A stretch of DNA of 24,829 nt from JBBDYH01 sp040901795 (lineage in GTDB: Bacteria > Planctomycetota > Planctomycetia > Pirellulales > JALHPA01): contig JBBDYH010000077.1 of assembly GCA_040901795.1 (NCBI GenBank), positions 1 to 24,829 of the forward strand. Reading direction: 5' to 3'. The notes beneath the pieces were generated by a model that worked only from the letters and a program-made list of their open reading frames with translations, made no database searches and was not told the DNA's origin. Of the stretch, positions 9,129 through 17,001 are shown one piece after another; positions within the stretch are counted from its first letter, which is position 1; every line of letters begins with the position of its first letter. A program made the translations under genes and the position numbers.

Positions 9129-9218
9129 GTGGCACTGCTCGCGGCGAGCAGTGGCACACGCACACGGTCGGCAGTGGCACACTTCAGACGGCTCCAGATC
9201 GTCAGCGGACTTCTACAC
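9129..9218. repeat. REP/BIME element, family A copy 1
   Basis: The core hairpin has 9-bp arms (CACTGCTCG at 9133-9141, CGAGCAGTG at 9145-9153) inside GTGGCAC flanks. The far edge GGACTTCTACAC (9207-9218) also ends the second copy at 14177-14243, in the form GGACTCCTACAC. That edge overlaps the last codons of the molybdoenzyme gene. Confidence 0.75.
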
Positions 9219-10410
9219 GGATCGGCTCAACGTGTGTAATCATAGCGTCCCTGCGGTCCTCGTCTCGTTCCATCGGCTGCACGCGACCCTGATCGTCGGT
9301 CGCACGCGCCATGACCGTGTAACGGCCCGGCTTGGCGGGCGTGGACCACTGGTGCGCCCACAAGCGCCAAGCGTAGCGAACCGGCTTGCCTTGCAGTTGT
9401 GCAGCGGTCCACTGCTTGCCGCCATCGGTGCTTACCTCCACTTTGGCCACCTGGCCTTCGCCTGTCCACGCCGCCCCATAGATTCGGAATTGGGAGCCAG
9501 CCGGAAGAATCTCATCGCGCGTCGGCCGAGCGATTTGCGATTTGACTTGCAAATCGGCGACTTGCGTTAAGTGCGATAGACCATCGCGGCGCTCCCAGAC
9601 GGTATACGCAAACGTCTGGAAGTAACCCTGAAAGGGTCGCTCGGCGACCACAATGCGTTTCAACCACTTGACCGACGCCATGCCGTACCAACCCGGTACA
9701 ATCACGCGCACCGGATGGCCATGGTCCGGTGTCAGCTCCGCGCCGTTCATTTCGAACGCCAGCAGCACTTCCGGTTGTTTGGCTTTCGAGAGCGTCAAGC
9801 TGCGGGCGAAGGATATTTCGCCCGGTGATTTTGCCAGCGGCGCATCGAACTTTCCCTTGTCGGCGCCCTCGAGGATCACCTCGACCGCACCGTTCTTAAC
9901 TCCGGCGCGCTTGAGCAATTCGGACAACGGCACGCCGGTCCACTCGGCATTGCCAACGCCTCCCTGGTCCCACCGAATGCCCACCTGCGGCGCCTTCAGT
10001 CGAATGCGGCCATTGCCCGAACACTCCAATAGCGCCGTAACCGTGCGGGCTGAGATCTTTCGCAATTCGTCGTAGCCGATTTCAAACGGATGCTCGACGG
10101 CGCCCTCGACCCGCAGCCGCCAGGCCTTCGCATCGACTTCCGGCACGGGAAAATGATTCCGCACATAGAACTGCTCGTTCGGCGTCAGGAAACTGTCCAG
10201 ATTTGCAAAGGGGTATTCCAAGTTGTCCGGGTCGTTCTGCCGGACGATGACGCCGGGCGCGGACGTCGCGTTCTTATGCTGTGCTTCCCGGTTCTGCGCT
10301 CCGGCGGGGTTCGAAAGCAGCGTACCGGCCAACGGCAGTGCTGCGACGGCCACTCCCGCCACGAACTCGCGCCTCCCGACGCCTTCTCGTCTGGGTTGGA
10401 TTTCAGCCAT
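9202..10410 (-). CDS. Tat-exported sulfite-oxidase-family molybdopterin oxidoreductase
   Basis: 402 residues. A twin-arginine signal (GRREFVAG at 12-19, then a hydrophobic stretch and PAGAQ) predicts folded export with cofactor. Residues 55-280 are the oxidoreductase molybdopterin-binding domain. C130 in LECSGNGR is the expected molybdenum ligand, and the family pattern HGHPVRVIVPGWYGMASVKWL follows. Residues about 300-402 are the Mo-cofactor dimerisation (immunoglobulin-like) domain. The likely reaction is oxidation of sulfite or a related oxo-transfer, with the electron acceptor unknown. There is no haem domain in the same chain, unlike animal SUOX. GGGAGGT lies 6 nt before ATG 10410. The last codons and TGA lie at the edge of a REP element. 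Confidence 0.92.
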   Translation of the reverse strand: MAEIQPRREGVGRREFVAGVAVAALPLAGTLLSNPAGAQNREAQHKNATSAPGVIVRQNDPDNLEYPFANLDSFLTPNEQFYVRNHFPVPEVDAKAWRLRVEGAVEHPFEIGYDELRKISARTVTALLECSGNGRIRLKAPQVGIRWDQGGVGNAEWTGVPLSELLKRAGVKNGAVEVILEGADKGKFDAPLAKSPGEISFARSLTLSKAKQPEVLLAFEMNGAELTPDHGHPVRVIVPGWYGMASVKWLKRIVVAERPFQGYFQTFAYTVWERRDGLSHLTQVADLQVKSQIARPTRDEILPAGSQFRIYGAAWTGEGQVAKVEVSTDGGKQWTAAQLQGKPVRYAWRLWAHQWSTPAKPGRYTVMARATDDQGRVQPMERDEDRRDAMITHVEPIRVEVR

Positions 10411-10771
10411 TGCAGCACCTCCCAGTAAGTGAATTCATCGGTGTTCATTAGTCCGGGACAGGCTGAGGGGATGCCCTACGTCCGCCAATCTAGTCACAGA
10501 TTGGACCGTCGTGCAACCGTGGGCTGTTAACGCTCCGCGTATGGCTGCGGTGTAGCCGAAGTCGCCAGACTTCGGCAAATCGGCGTTGCCCACCGGAATT
10601 CTGGAGCATTCCGCTACAAAAAACCTCGCAAAAAAAGCTGCTCCCAAGATTTGCGATTCGTCAGCGGGCACGGTATCGTGATAGGAGTTTTCTGGGGGTT
10701 CTACTCGGCGCGAGTCGGTCTCGATTCCCACCGCAACCTTTCCCACCTTTATTCGTAGGAGCGCTTTGGTC
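10411..10771. other. Divergent promoter region with a REP element
   Basis: About 360 bp separate the divergent molybdoenzyme and Gfo/Idh genes. I see no gene. The recognisable content is the GTAG-footed REP pair at 10552-10617. Both flanking genes have good ribosome sites at its ends. Confidence 0.55.
10552..10617. repeat. BIME, family C (GTAG-footed hairpins)
   Basis: GTAG (10552-10555) leads into a hairpin with 9-bp perfect arms GCCGAAGTC / GACTTCGGC (10555-10563, 10568-10576) and loop GCCA. A second, weaker palindrome (GGAAT...ATTCC) ends in GCTAC at 10613-10617, so the pair has inverted GTAGC/GCTAC edges. The same core, GAAGTCGCCAGACTTC, recurs twice at 14952-15060. Confidence 0.8.
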
Positions 10772-12124
10772 ATGGCTCGAAATCCCAATCGTCGTGAGTT
10801 TCTGCAAACCACTGCCGCGGTGGCGGGCGTTGGCTTCTTTTCCAGCGTGGCTGTTTCGCAGGACAGCAAATCTCCGAATGAACGGATCCGCTTCGCCTCC
10901 GTCGGCATCGACGGAAAAGGAAGGAGCGACTCCGGCGACGCCGGCAGCAGCGGCGATGTCGTGGCCATTTGCGACATCGACGATGGCAAGTTGAACAATG
11001 CGGCCAAGCGTTTCACCAAGGCCAAGCTGTACAACGACTACCGCAAAATGCTCGACGAAAGCGGCAAAGACATCGACGCGGTGACCGTCAGCACTCCGGA
11101 CCACATGCACGCGGTTATTTCGGCGACGGCGATGAAGATGGGCAAGCACTGTTTCTGCCAGAAGCCGCTCACGCACGACATCTACGAAGCGCGCAAACTT
11201 GCCGAGATCGCACGCGAGAACAAAGTTGCCACGCAGATGGGCAACCAAGGCACCGCCGAGAACGGACTACGCAAGGCCGCGGCGATGCTGCGGATGGGAG
11301 TCTTGGGCGCTGTCCAGCACGTCCACGTCTGGTCGAACCGGCCCATCTGGGCACAAGGCGGCCCTCGACCCGAGGAAAAACCGGTTCCGCCGGGTGTGCA
11401 TTGGGATCTGTGGGTCGGCACCGCTCCCTATCGGCCATACGCCAACGGCTATCACGATTTTGCCTGGCGCGGCTGGTGGGCCTTCGGCACCGGCGCGCTT
11501 GGCGACATGGCCTGCCATACGGTGAACATGCCTTACATGGGTCTCGAGTTGAAGGATCCGACCTCGGTGCAGGCGATCACCAGCGGACACAATGGCGACA
11601 GCTATCCCAAGGACTCGAAGATCGACTTTGAGTTCCCGGCCAACGACTGGCGCGGGCCGTTGAAGTTCACCTGGTACGACGGCGGCAAAATGCCGGACTC
11701 CGATTCGTTGCCCGACAAATTCAAAAAGCGTAACGACGAAACGGGCGTTCGCGAAATGTACGTCAGCGGCTGCATGATTGTCGGCGAGAAGGGCAAGCTG
11801 TTCTCACCGGATGACTATGCCGCGCGCTATGTTCTCGACGGCGTTGACGAGCCGGAGAAGGTCGAATTCGAACGGTCCCCCGGCCACTTCAAAGAGTGGG
11901 TCGATGCCATCAAGGGGGGCAAACCGGCCAAGTCGAATTTCCCCGACTACGCCGGCGGTCTCACCGAGACGATTCTGTTGGGCAATCTCGCCGTCGCCGC
12001 CGCCCCCGAGGCCGGCACGCCCGGTAAGAAGGTCGAGTGGAACGCCAAGGACATGAAGCCGACCAACGCGCCTGAGCTGGAGCAGATCGTCAAGCGCGAG
12101 TATCGGCAGGGTTATTCGCTCTAG
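10772..12124 (+). CDS. Tat-exported Gfo/Idh/MocA-family oxidoreductase
   Basis: 450 residues from ATG 10772, preceded by AGGAG at 10757-10761; an in-frame TTG two codons earlier is less likely. The N-terminus is a twin-arginine signal (NRREFLQ, then a hydrophobic run to SVAVSQ). A Rossmann dinucleotide fold follows, with a GxxGxG-type segment GIDGKG at 45-50. The catalytic-lysine motif of the family appears as QKP (130-132) instead of EKP, which keeps the lysine. The C-terminal substrate domain has GALGDMACHTVN, as in many planctomycete sugar or inositol dehydrogenases. It probably oxidises a sugar-type substrate outside the cytoplasm with a tightly bound NAD(P). The substrate is unknown. Confidence 0.92.
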   Translation: MARNPNRREFLQTTAAVAGVGFFSSVAVSQDSKSPNERIRFASVGIDGKGRSDSGDAGSSGDVVAICDIDDGKLNNAAKRFTKAKLYNDYRKMLDESGKDIDAVTVSTPDHMHAVISATAMKMGKHCFCQKPLTHDIYEARKLAEIARENKVATQMGNQGTAENGLRKAAAMLRMGVLGAVQHVHVWSNRPIWAQGGPRPEEKPVPPGVHWDLWVGTAPYRPYANGYHDFAWRGWWAFGTGALGDMACHTVNMPYMGLELKDPTSVQAITSGHNGDSYPKDSKIDFEFPANDWRGPLKFTWYDGGKMPDSDSLPDKFKKRNDETGVREMYVSGCMIVGEKGKLFSPDDYAARYVLDGVDEPEKVEFERSPGHFKEWVDAIKGGKPAKSNFPDYAGGLTETILLGNLAVAAAPEAGTPGKKVEWNAKDMKPTNAPELEQIVKREYRQGYSL

Positions 12125-12197
12125 CGCGGAACGGCGCAATACGACTCCTACATCGGGGCTCGCGGCACACCGTGGGCCCCATTTTGTTGGCGTTCGT

Positions 12198-12352
12198 GTT
12201 GGAGTTCAAGCTTTAGCTTGTCCGAGTCGCAGGGTGGGACGAGCCCGCCGCGGGCGCCGGCCCACATTTTCGGCAGGTTGGAGTTCAAGCTTTAGCTTGT
12301 CTCCGAACAGGCTAAAGCCTGAACTCCAACAGGCTGAAGCCTGAACTCCAAC
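12198..12352. repeat. REP cluster: family B units with a nested family G palindrome
   Basis: Two direct units GTTGGAGTTCAAGCTTTAGC (from 12198 and from 12277) are followed by two inverted units GGCTRAAGCCTGAACTCCAAC (12307-12330 and 12331-12352). Each carries a small hairpin (CAAGC/GCTTG or AGGCT/AGCCT). Between them at 12231-12267 is an unrelated palindrome, GTGGG...CCCAC around GCCCGCCGCGGGC. The cluster fills most of the 320 bp between the oxidoreductase and zinc-ribbon genes. Confidence 0.8.
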
Positions 12353-12382
12353 GTCCCTGGTCTCCCATCTTGCGGCCAGGTG

Positions 12383-12388
12383 TATAAT
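12383..12388 (+). promoter_or_regulatory. Possible -10 box before the zinc-ribbon gene
   Basis: A perfect TATAAT lies 57 bp before the ATG, directly after the REP cluster. No good -35 element is found at 16-18 bp, so this is tentative. Confidence 0.25.
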
Positions 12389-12444
12389 AATAGAGACATA
12401 GGGGAACTATCTCTTCGCCGCACCTTGGGTGCTCCAGGCTGAAC

Positions 12445-12936
12445 ATGGCCGCCGAGCCGCATTCGATCTCCGACACGGTCGAGGTGTCGTTCCAAATTGC
12501 CTGCCCGTGCGGACAGGTGTTGACCGTGGGGCCGACCATGGTTGGCCAGGCCGTGCGCTGTCCGCGCTGCGCGACGTTGCTGGAAGTGCCTTCGCCGGAC
12601 GAGTCAGCCGTCACGGAGTCACCGCCACCCGAACTACGTGGCGACGGCCGTTGGAAAACCGCGCCGCCCCCACAGCCCCCGCGAGACAACTTCATCGCCG
12701 AGGAGCTCAAGCGCGACGCCGCAAAGCAACCGCCCCCCGAGCCCGAACAACGTGAGCCAATCGATCCGACGCCGCTGATCGCGGTCCTCGGCGGAACGAT
12801 CCTGGTTTTGGCGCTCGTCGGCCTGGGCTTTTACACGCTGGACCGTTTCATCGACGACTTCAAACGCGAATCGGAGCCTGCGGTCAACGTGGAGACTGAG
12901 AAGGATTTGCCGGCCGGGTCAACTGCGGACAAGTAA
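12445..12936 (+). CDS. Small zinc-ribbon, single-membrane-helix protein of unknown function
   Basis: 163 residues. A zinc-ribbon-like module with four cysteines in two pairs (CPCG at 20-23, CPRC at 39-42) opens the protein. A Pro/Glu-rich linker (about 50-108) precedes one membrane helix at 111-132 and a charged tail of about 30 residues. The N-terminal pattern IACPCGQVL...GQAVRCPRCATLLEVP is typical of short planctomycete and myxobacterial membrane proteins of unknown role. No strong ribosome site precedes the ATG. It converges with the next gene, leaving 23 bp between the two stops. Confidence 0.75.
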   Translation: MAAEPHSISDTVEVSFQIACPCGQVLTVGPTMVGQAVRCPRCATLLEVPSPDESAVTESPPPELRGDGRWKTAPPPQPPRDNFIAEELKRDAAKQPPPEPEQREPIDPTPLIAVLGGTILVLALVGLGFYTLDRFIDDFKRESEPAVNVETEKDLPAGSTADK

Positions 12937-12959
12937 CCCAGCCCCGCGAAGCGCTAGCT

Positions 12960-13985
12960 CTACTTCACTTCCTCGACCAGTGAAATGCGGCGGCCCTCAT
13001 TGTGGCTTTGAATCGCCGCCAACACCACGGCCAAGGCCCGGTAGGCGTCCTCCAGTCCGGACGTGTTGCGGACCAGGCTCGTCACGGCGCGATGGAACTG
13101 CGCCAGAAGCTGTTCTCCCACGGGCCGTTCGCTGTCTAGCGACTCCTGGTGCCGCCCGGCGCGGTCGAACCAGATCAGGCTAGCCGGCAGATCGATAAAC
13201 GCGATGCCGTTGTCGCACGCCACTTGCAGCGCCGCCGGCGGCCGGAACGCGACGGCTTCCTCCCAACACGAGGGCATATAGTACCCGGAGCTGATCTGGG
13301 CCACTACTTCGCTGCCCGGCGGACCCGGCGCCGAAAAATCCAGACTCATCATTTTGTAGTCGCAATCCGGCGCCTGCGGATTAACGCGGTGCATAATGCC
13401 TAAGACCGACGACGGCTCGCGCCCGACGACGTACCGGCACCAGTCGACCAACTCCATCAGATCGCGGTTGTCGTTCGCCTTGGGAAGTCCCTTTCCCTTC
13501 TGCGTCGGCTTATCTTGGACCGGCGTGCGGCGATGGCAAAACACCAATCGCGGCGCGCCCAGCCGCGTGGCGATCAGCTCCTTGAGCCGCAGCGTGGCCG
13601 GCGCTTGCCGCCGCGGAAACTCCGCCATGAACGCCACGCCCGACGCTTCCACCCGCTTCTTCAGCTTCATCGCCTCATCGACATCGAGCTGTAACGCCGC
13701 GCCCAGATAAACGGCCTTGCCGGCGTCGCTGGCCGCGTAGATTGGCAAGGAACCGTACCACTGCTCGCTGAGCATTAGCACCGCGTCGACGTCCTCGCGA
13801 CAGCATACCGCGCGAAAGCCGTCGACCGCCGAAGCGTTGAATTCACGTGCCGCCAGCTCGGCCCGGTGCGCAACCTGGTCACAGACCGCTCGGACTTCGA
13901 AACGGTCCTGGAGCGCTCTGAGGGCCGGCCGATGCCGCGTTTCCCAGGCTTCGCCTAGTCCAATCAGGCCGACCCGCAGCTTCAT
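12960..13985 (-). CDS. Gfo/Idh/MocA-family protein without the EKP lysine motif
   Basis: 341 residues from ATG 13985. The frame stays open upstream to 14114, but the Rossmann start MKLRVGLIGLG fits best. Residues 1-120 are the NAD(P)-binding domain, with G6, G9 and G11 of the GxxGxG motif. Where the family normally has EKP this protein has YLGAALQLDVDEA, so the catalytic lysine is absent. The C-terminal alpha/beta domain is present and ends ISLVEEVK. It has no Tat signal, so it should be cytoplasmic, unlike its exported relative at 10772. It may be a dehydrogenase with altered chemistry or a non-catalytic family member. No clear ribosome site. Confidence 0.85.
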   Translation of the reverse strand: MKLRVGLIGLGEAWETRHRPALRALQDRFEVRAVCDQVAHRAELAAREFNASAVDGFRAVCCREDVDAVLMLSEQWYGSLPIYAASDAGKAVYLGAALQLDVDEAMKLKKRVEASGVAFMAEFPRRQAPATLRLKELIATRLGAPRLVFCHRRTPVQDKPTQKGKGLPKANDNRDLMELVDWCRYVVGREPSSVLGIMHRVNPQAPDCDYKMMSLDFSAPGPPGSEVVAQISSGYYMPSCWEEAVAFRPPAALQVACDNGIAFIDLPASLIWFDRAGRHQESLDSERPVGEQLLAQFHRAVTSLVRNTSGLEDAYRALAVVLAAIQSHNEGRRISLVEEVK

Positions 13986-14115
13986 GTCGAGAAAGACGAG
14001 AAAAATGGATGCACCGTCCGCCGAAGAAGCAGACGCGCACGGCGGGACACCGAGGACTGAATGGCGCCTCGGTGCAGTTCCGAGATTATAGGGGGAAGAG
14101 CCGCGCGGCGACAAT

Positions 14116-14523
14116 CGACAACTTGGAAGTCAGGACGTTTTTTCGACTTACGCGCAAATAAAACGAAACCGATCATGTGGCACTGCTCGCCGCGAGCAGT
14201 GCCACGGCGACCCACGGCCAGTTTACCAGTGGACTCCTACACATTGCGGAAACCCGCCGTTAAATTCTTTGCCATTTACCATTGCACATTCATCCTGCCC
14301 AGTTAAACTGGTCCGATCAATCGTTGGAGGACAGCGGAAGGACACGTGCCGGACACTCGTCAACGCCACTCGGCCTGTCGCAGGGAACGCACCGCGAACT
14401 ACCCGCCCGGCAAATCCCCTTTGCCTCCTCGGCCACCCGCATGCCGAGCGTCCTCATACCGGAATGGACAATTCAAGGACGGTCCCGCCCTACGCCGGAC
14501 CCTAGACCGAAGGAGGTTCAATC
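14116..14523. other. Intergenic region, no gene seen apart from a REP element
   Basis: About 400 bp between the divergent Gfo/Idh and thioredoxin genes. Short plus-strand frames show no family resemblance. The stretch contains REP family A copy 2, and AAGGAGG at its end is the thioredoxin ribosome site. Confidence 0.5.
14177..14243. repeat. REP/BIME element, family A copy 2
   Basis: Perfect hairpin with 13-bp arms, GTGGCACTGCTCG (14177-14189) and its complement (14193-14205), around loop CCG. As in the copy at 9129-9218, it ends GGACTCCTACAC. Confidence 0.85.
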
Positions 14524-14955
14524 GTGTCTACGTTTGTTTCCGCACTGATGCAGCTTTCGCTTCTTTCCACCAGCGTCAACACCTATGACCAGGCCTATAA
14601 AATGACCAACGAGACTGGCCGGCCGCTGGTCGTGCTGGTCGGCGCCGACTGGTGCCCCGGCTGTCAAACGATGAAGCGGAGCGTCATACCCCAACTGGAA
14701 AGCCGGGGGAGCCTGAAGAGTGTGGCGTTCGCGACCGTCAATTCCGACCAGCAGCAGAAACTGGCCGGCCGGCTGATGCAAGGCAGCTCGATTCCCCAGT
14801 TGATTATGTTCGTGAAGACCGACGCCGGGTGGCAGCGCAAGCAGATCGTAGGCGCCCGCAGCGTCCCCGAGATCGAGGCTTTCCTCGCGCAAAGCCGCAG
14901 CACCCCCAAGCCGACCGTGGAACAGCCAGTAGACCGACTTGCCAAGGCCCAGTAG
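14524..14955 (+). CDS. Thioredoxin-fold protein with WCPGC active site
   Basis: 143 residues. The GTG start at 14524 is set by AAGGAGG 7 nt upstream. A thioredoxin fold spans about 20-128, with the active site WCPGC at 43-47 (C44, C47) after the strand PLVVLVGAD. The cis-proline segment is SSIPQLIMF. CPGC is not the CGPC of housekeeping thioredoxins and fits a specialised thiol-disulfide protein. The first 17 residues are only mildly hydrophobic, so export is uncertain. The stop codon TAG is supplied by the GTAG foot of a REP element that starts at 14952. The glycosyltransferase gene follows beyond that repeat mosaic. Confidence 0.85.
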   Translation: MSTFVSALMQLSLLSTSVNTYDQAYKMTNETGRPLVVLVGADWCPGCQTMKRSVIPQLESRGSLKSVAFATVNSDQQQKLAGRLMQGSSIPQLIMFVKTDAGWQRKQIVGARSVPEIEAFLAQSRSTPKPTVEQPVDRLAKAQ

Positions 14956-15060
14956 CGGAAGTCGCCAGACTTCCCGGCCGCTGGATTTCAAGCTTCAGCT
15001 TGCCGCGTTGGAGTTCAAGCTTTAGCTTGTGCCGCGTAGCGGAAGTCGCCAGACTTCCGG
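14952..15060. repeat. Composite REP mosaic: family C, B, B, C
   Basis: Two family C units GTAGCGGAAGTCGCCAGACT (14952-14975 and 15036-15059) bracket two family B units (GGATTTCAAGCTTCAGCTTG from 14983 and GTTGGAGTTCAAGCTTTAGC from 15008). The mosaic starts within the thioredoxin stop codon and fills nearly all the gap to the glycosyltransferase. Confidence 0.85.
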
Positions 15061-15091
15061 CTGACCTGAACTCTGGCGCGCTTCAGCTACC

Positions 15092-15772
15092 GTGGAGTCC
15101 GTCTCCATCATCATCCCGGTCCTCAACGAAGCCGCCGTCGTGGCCCAGGCCATCCAGCGCGCCTGGGCGACCGAGCCGCTCGAAGTCATCGTCGTCGACG
15201 GCGGCAGCGACGATGCGACCTACGACATCGCCGAGAGCGAGCGCTGCCACTTGCTCCGCAGCCCGCAGGGCAGGGGAGTGCAGCAGAACATGGGGGCCCG
15301 CCAGGCGCAAGGCTCGGTGCTGTTGTTCTTGCACGCCGACACGTGGCTAGCGCCCGACGGCATCCGGCAAATGCAACATGCCTGTACCAATCCGTCCGTC
15401 CGCGTCGGCTGTTTTCGCCAGCGCATCGAAGCCGATGGCGTGGCCTACCGGCTGCTGGAGCGCGGCAACGCCTGGCGCGCCTCTCGACTTGGCATGCCTT
15501 ACGGCGATCAAGGCCTCTTCTTCCGCCGCTCATTCCTTGACGAGCTCGGAGGCTTTCCCGATACGCCCTTCATGGAGGACTGGCTCCTCATGCGCCGAGC
15601 GCGTCGCCGTGCGAGGCCGCGTCTGCTCCCCGGTCCGCTCCACGTCAGCCCCCGCCGCTGGCAGCGGAACGGAATCCTCCGGCAAACGCTGCGCAACTGG
15701 CTGCTCATCACGGCCACCACACTCGGCGCCTCGCCGGACCGGCTGGCAAGATTCTATCGCCACCACCGCTGA
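15092..15772 (+). CDS. Family 2 glycosyltransferase (TIGR04283-like)
   Basis: 226 residues. The GT-A fold motifs are in order: IIIPVLNEA (6-14), VVDGGSDDAT (34-43), a GRGVQQNMGAR segment (60-70), FLHADT (79-84, the DxD-like position), then YGDQGLF (137-143) and FMEDW (160-164) with the likely catalytic acid. This pattern, including RGVQQNMGA, is that of the small single-domain transferases in TIGR04283. It probably moves a sugar from a nucleotide donor in the cytoplasm; the acceptor is unknown. The GTG start at 15092 lies just 32 bp after a REP mosaic and lacks a clear ribosome site, so the start could differ by a few codons. Confidence 0.87.
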   Translation: MESVSIIIPVLNEAAVVAQAIQRAWATEPLEVIVVDGGSDDATYDIAESERCHLLRSPQGRGVQQNMGARQAQGSVLLFLHADTWLAPDGIRQMQHACTNPSVRVGCFRQRIEADGVAYRLLERGNAWRASRLGMPYGDQGLFFRRSFLDELGGFPDTPFMEDWLLMRRARRRARPRLLPGPLHVSPRRWQRNGILRQTLRNWLLITATTLGASPDRLARFYRHHR

Positions 15773-15877
15773 AAAGTCGCCACTAAGCTTCTCCGGGTAA
15801 CCAGGCCGATGCCACAACATATTCACGGCAAAGTGAACGTTAGCCCTGGCCGCTGGCAGCACCATGCATCATGGCAC

Positions 15878-16889
15878 TTAGCATCTGCTTCGGATAACGA
15901 AGAATGCACCGGTGAAAGCAAATGCCAACAGCACCCACGTGCTCGGTTCGGGTACGAACACCGCCTGGCCGCCGGTGGCCGTGGTGATGAACTCCTGAAA
16001 CGACGAAACGCGCGTGTGAAAGCCGAGCTCGCCCCAGCTCGAATCGGTCGCCGCAGTCACGTCGGTCGCAAACCCGCCGGAGCCGAACGAGGTGATTCCG
16101 GCGAGCACACCATCGATAAACAATGGCCCACCCGAATCGCCAGGGGCTGTTCTTACTTCGTCGGCGCCAAAGCCGAGATCGGACCCAATGCCGAGATGGG
16201 TTTGCAGCGTGTTGTTGGCCGCGAGGCCGCTGTCGAAAATCGATAACCAGCATTGAACCTGTCGGTATCCGATCGGCGATTCCCGGATCGATCTGTTCCC
16301 CGAACGCTTCAAAGCGATTGAGCCCCGCGCGCTTGACCGACGACGTGTCAGTCACACCGGTCGATCCGTGGCCGGTGGCGCCGTAGCCCACTACTACCGT
16401 CGGCTGACCCAGCTCATCGCCGACGCCATACAACGGATACCTTGGAATGCCTTCTGGGGCGGGCTGGTCCAGTTCAACGATCGCCAGATCGGCAAACGTG
16501 TCGTTCCAATCGGGACTGATCCGCACGCTAACTTTCGAAAAAGTGATCGTTGCCGGACCGCCGGCCGCATCGAAGGCCGCCGAGAGGCGCAAGCGCTCCT
16601 CGAACAGGAAGGTGTCGACCAGGCCGTCGGCTTCCGCGTCAAACACATGCGCGGCTGTGATGATGTGCCGATCGCTGATGAGCGCTGCTGAGGCAGAGCG
16701 GAGGATCACGTCAATTTGCGGATATCCGATTTCGACGCGCGCGACGCCGTCAAGATTGAGGCCGAAGGCGGTCTCGCCCGGCGCGACCACATGGCTGCCG
16801 GGTGTGTCGGACGTGACGATGGCGGGGGCGTGGTGCGCGCCGAGCACTAAGAAAGCAGAAGCAAAGTAAATCAGCCTGGTGCGGTTCAT
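15878..16889 (-). pseudogene. PEP-CTERM trypsin-like serine protease, +1 frameshift
   Basis: The gene begins at ATG 16889 with a signal peptide (ending HHAPA) and encodes a chymotrypsin-fold protease. The catalytic His is H81 (ITAAHV) and the Asp is D134 (DLAIVEL). After LVIDF the frame must shift to continue as DSGLAANNTLQ, GDSGGP (catalytic Ser), then VPEPSTW, a hydrophobic helix and RSRC before TAA at 15878. The shift maps to a run of four T on the minus strand (16236-16239), where one extra T turns GAT TTC GAC into GAT TTT CGA. The paralog at 21447 has DFDNGLAPNN unbroken. Unshifted reading continues to about 15840 with nonsense. This is either a recent pseudogene, slippery-run frameshifting, or an assembly error. 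Both parts are otherwise well preserved. Confidence 0.8.
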
Positions 16890-16926
16890 GCGACGCTACT
16901 TCAGAAGATGTTGGTCGTATCGCAGA

Positions 16927-16986
16927 ATGTTTCATCTCGCGGAGCGAGATGACTACGTAGCCCTCTCGCTCCGCGAGAGGTAGCAT
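16927..16986. repeat. BIME family D, copy 1
   Basis: Two hairpins face each other: ATCTCGC-GGA-GCGAGAT and CTCTCGC-TCC-GCGAGAG. Each has a GTAG foot pointing outward from a shared CTACGTAG centre. It lies 37 bp before the protease start at 16889 and 15 bp before the RAYT start at 17002. Confidence 0.9.
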
Positions 16987-17001
16987 TAAGGTCTACAAGT
17001 C

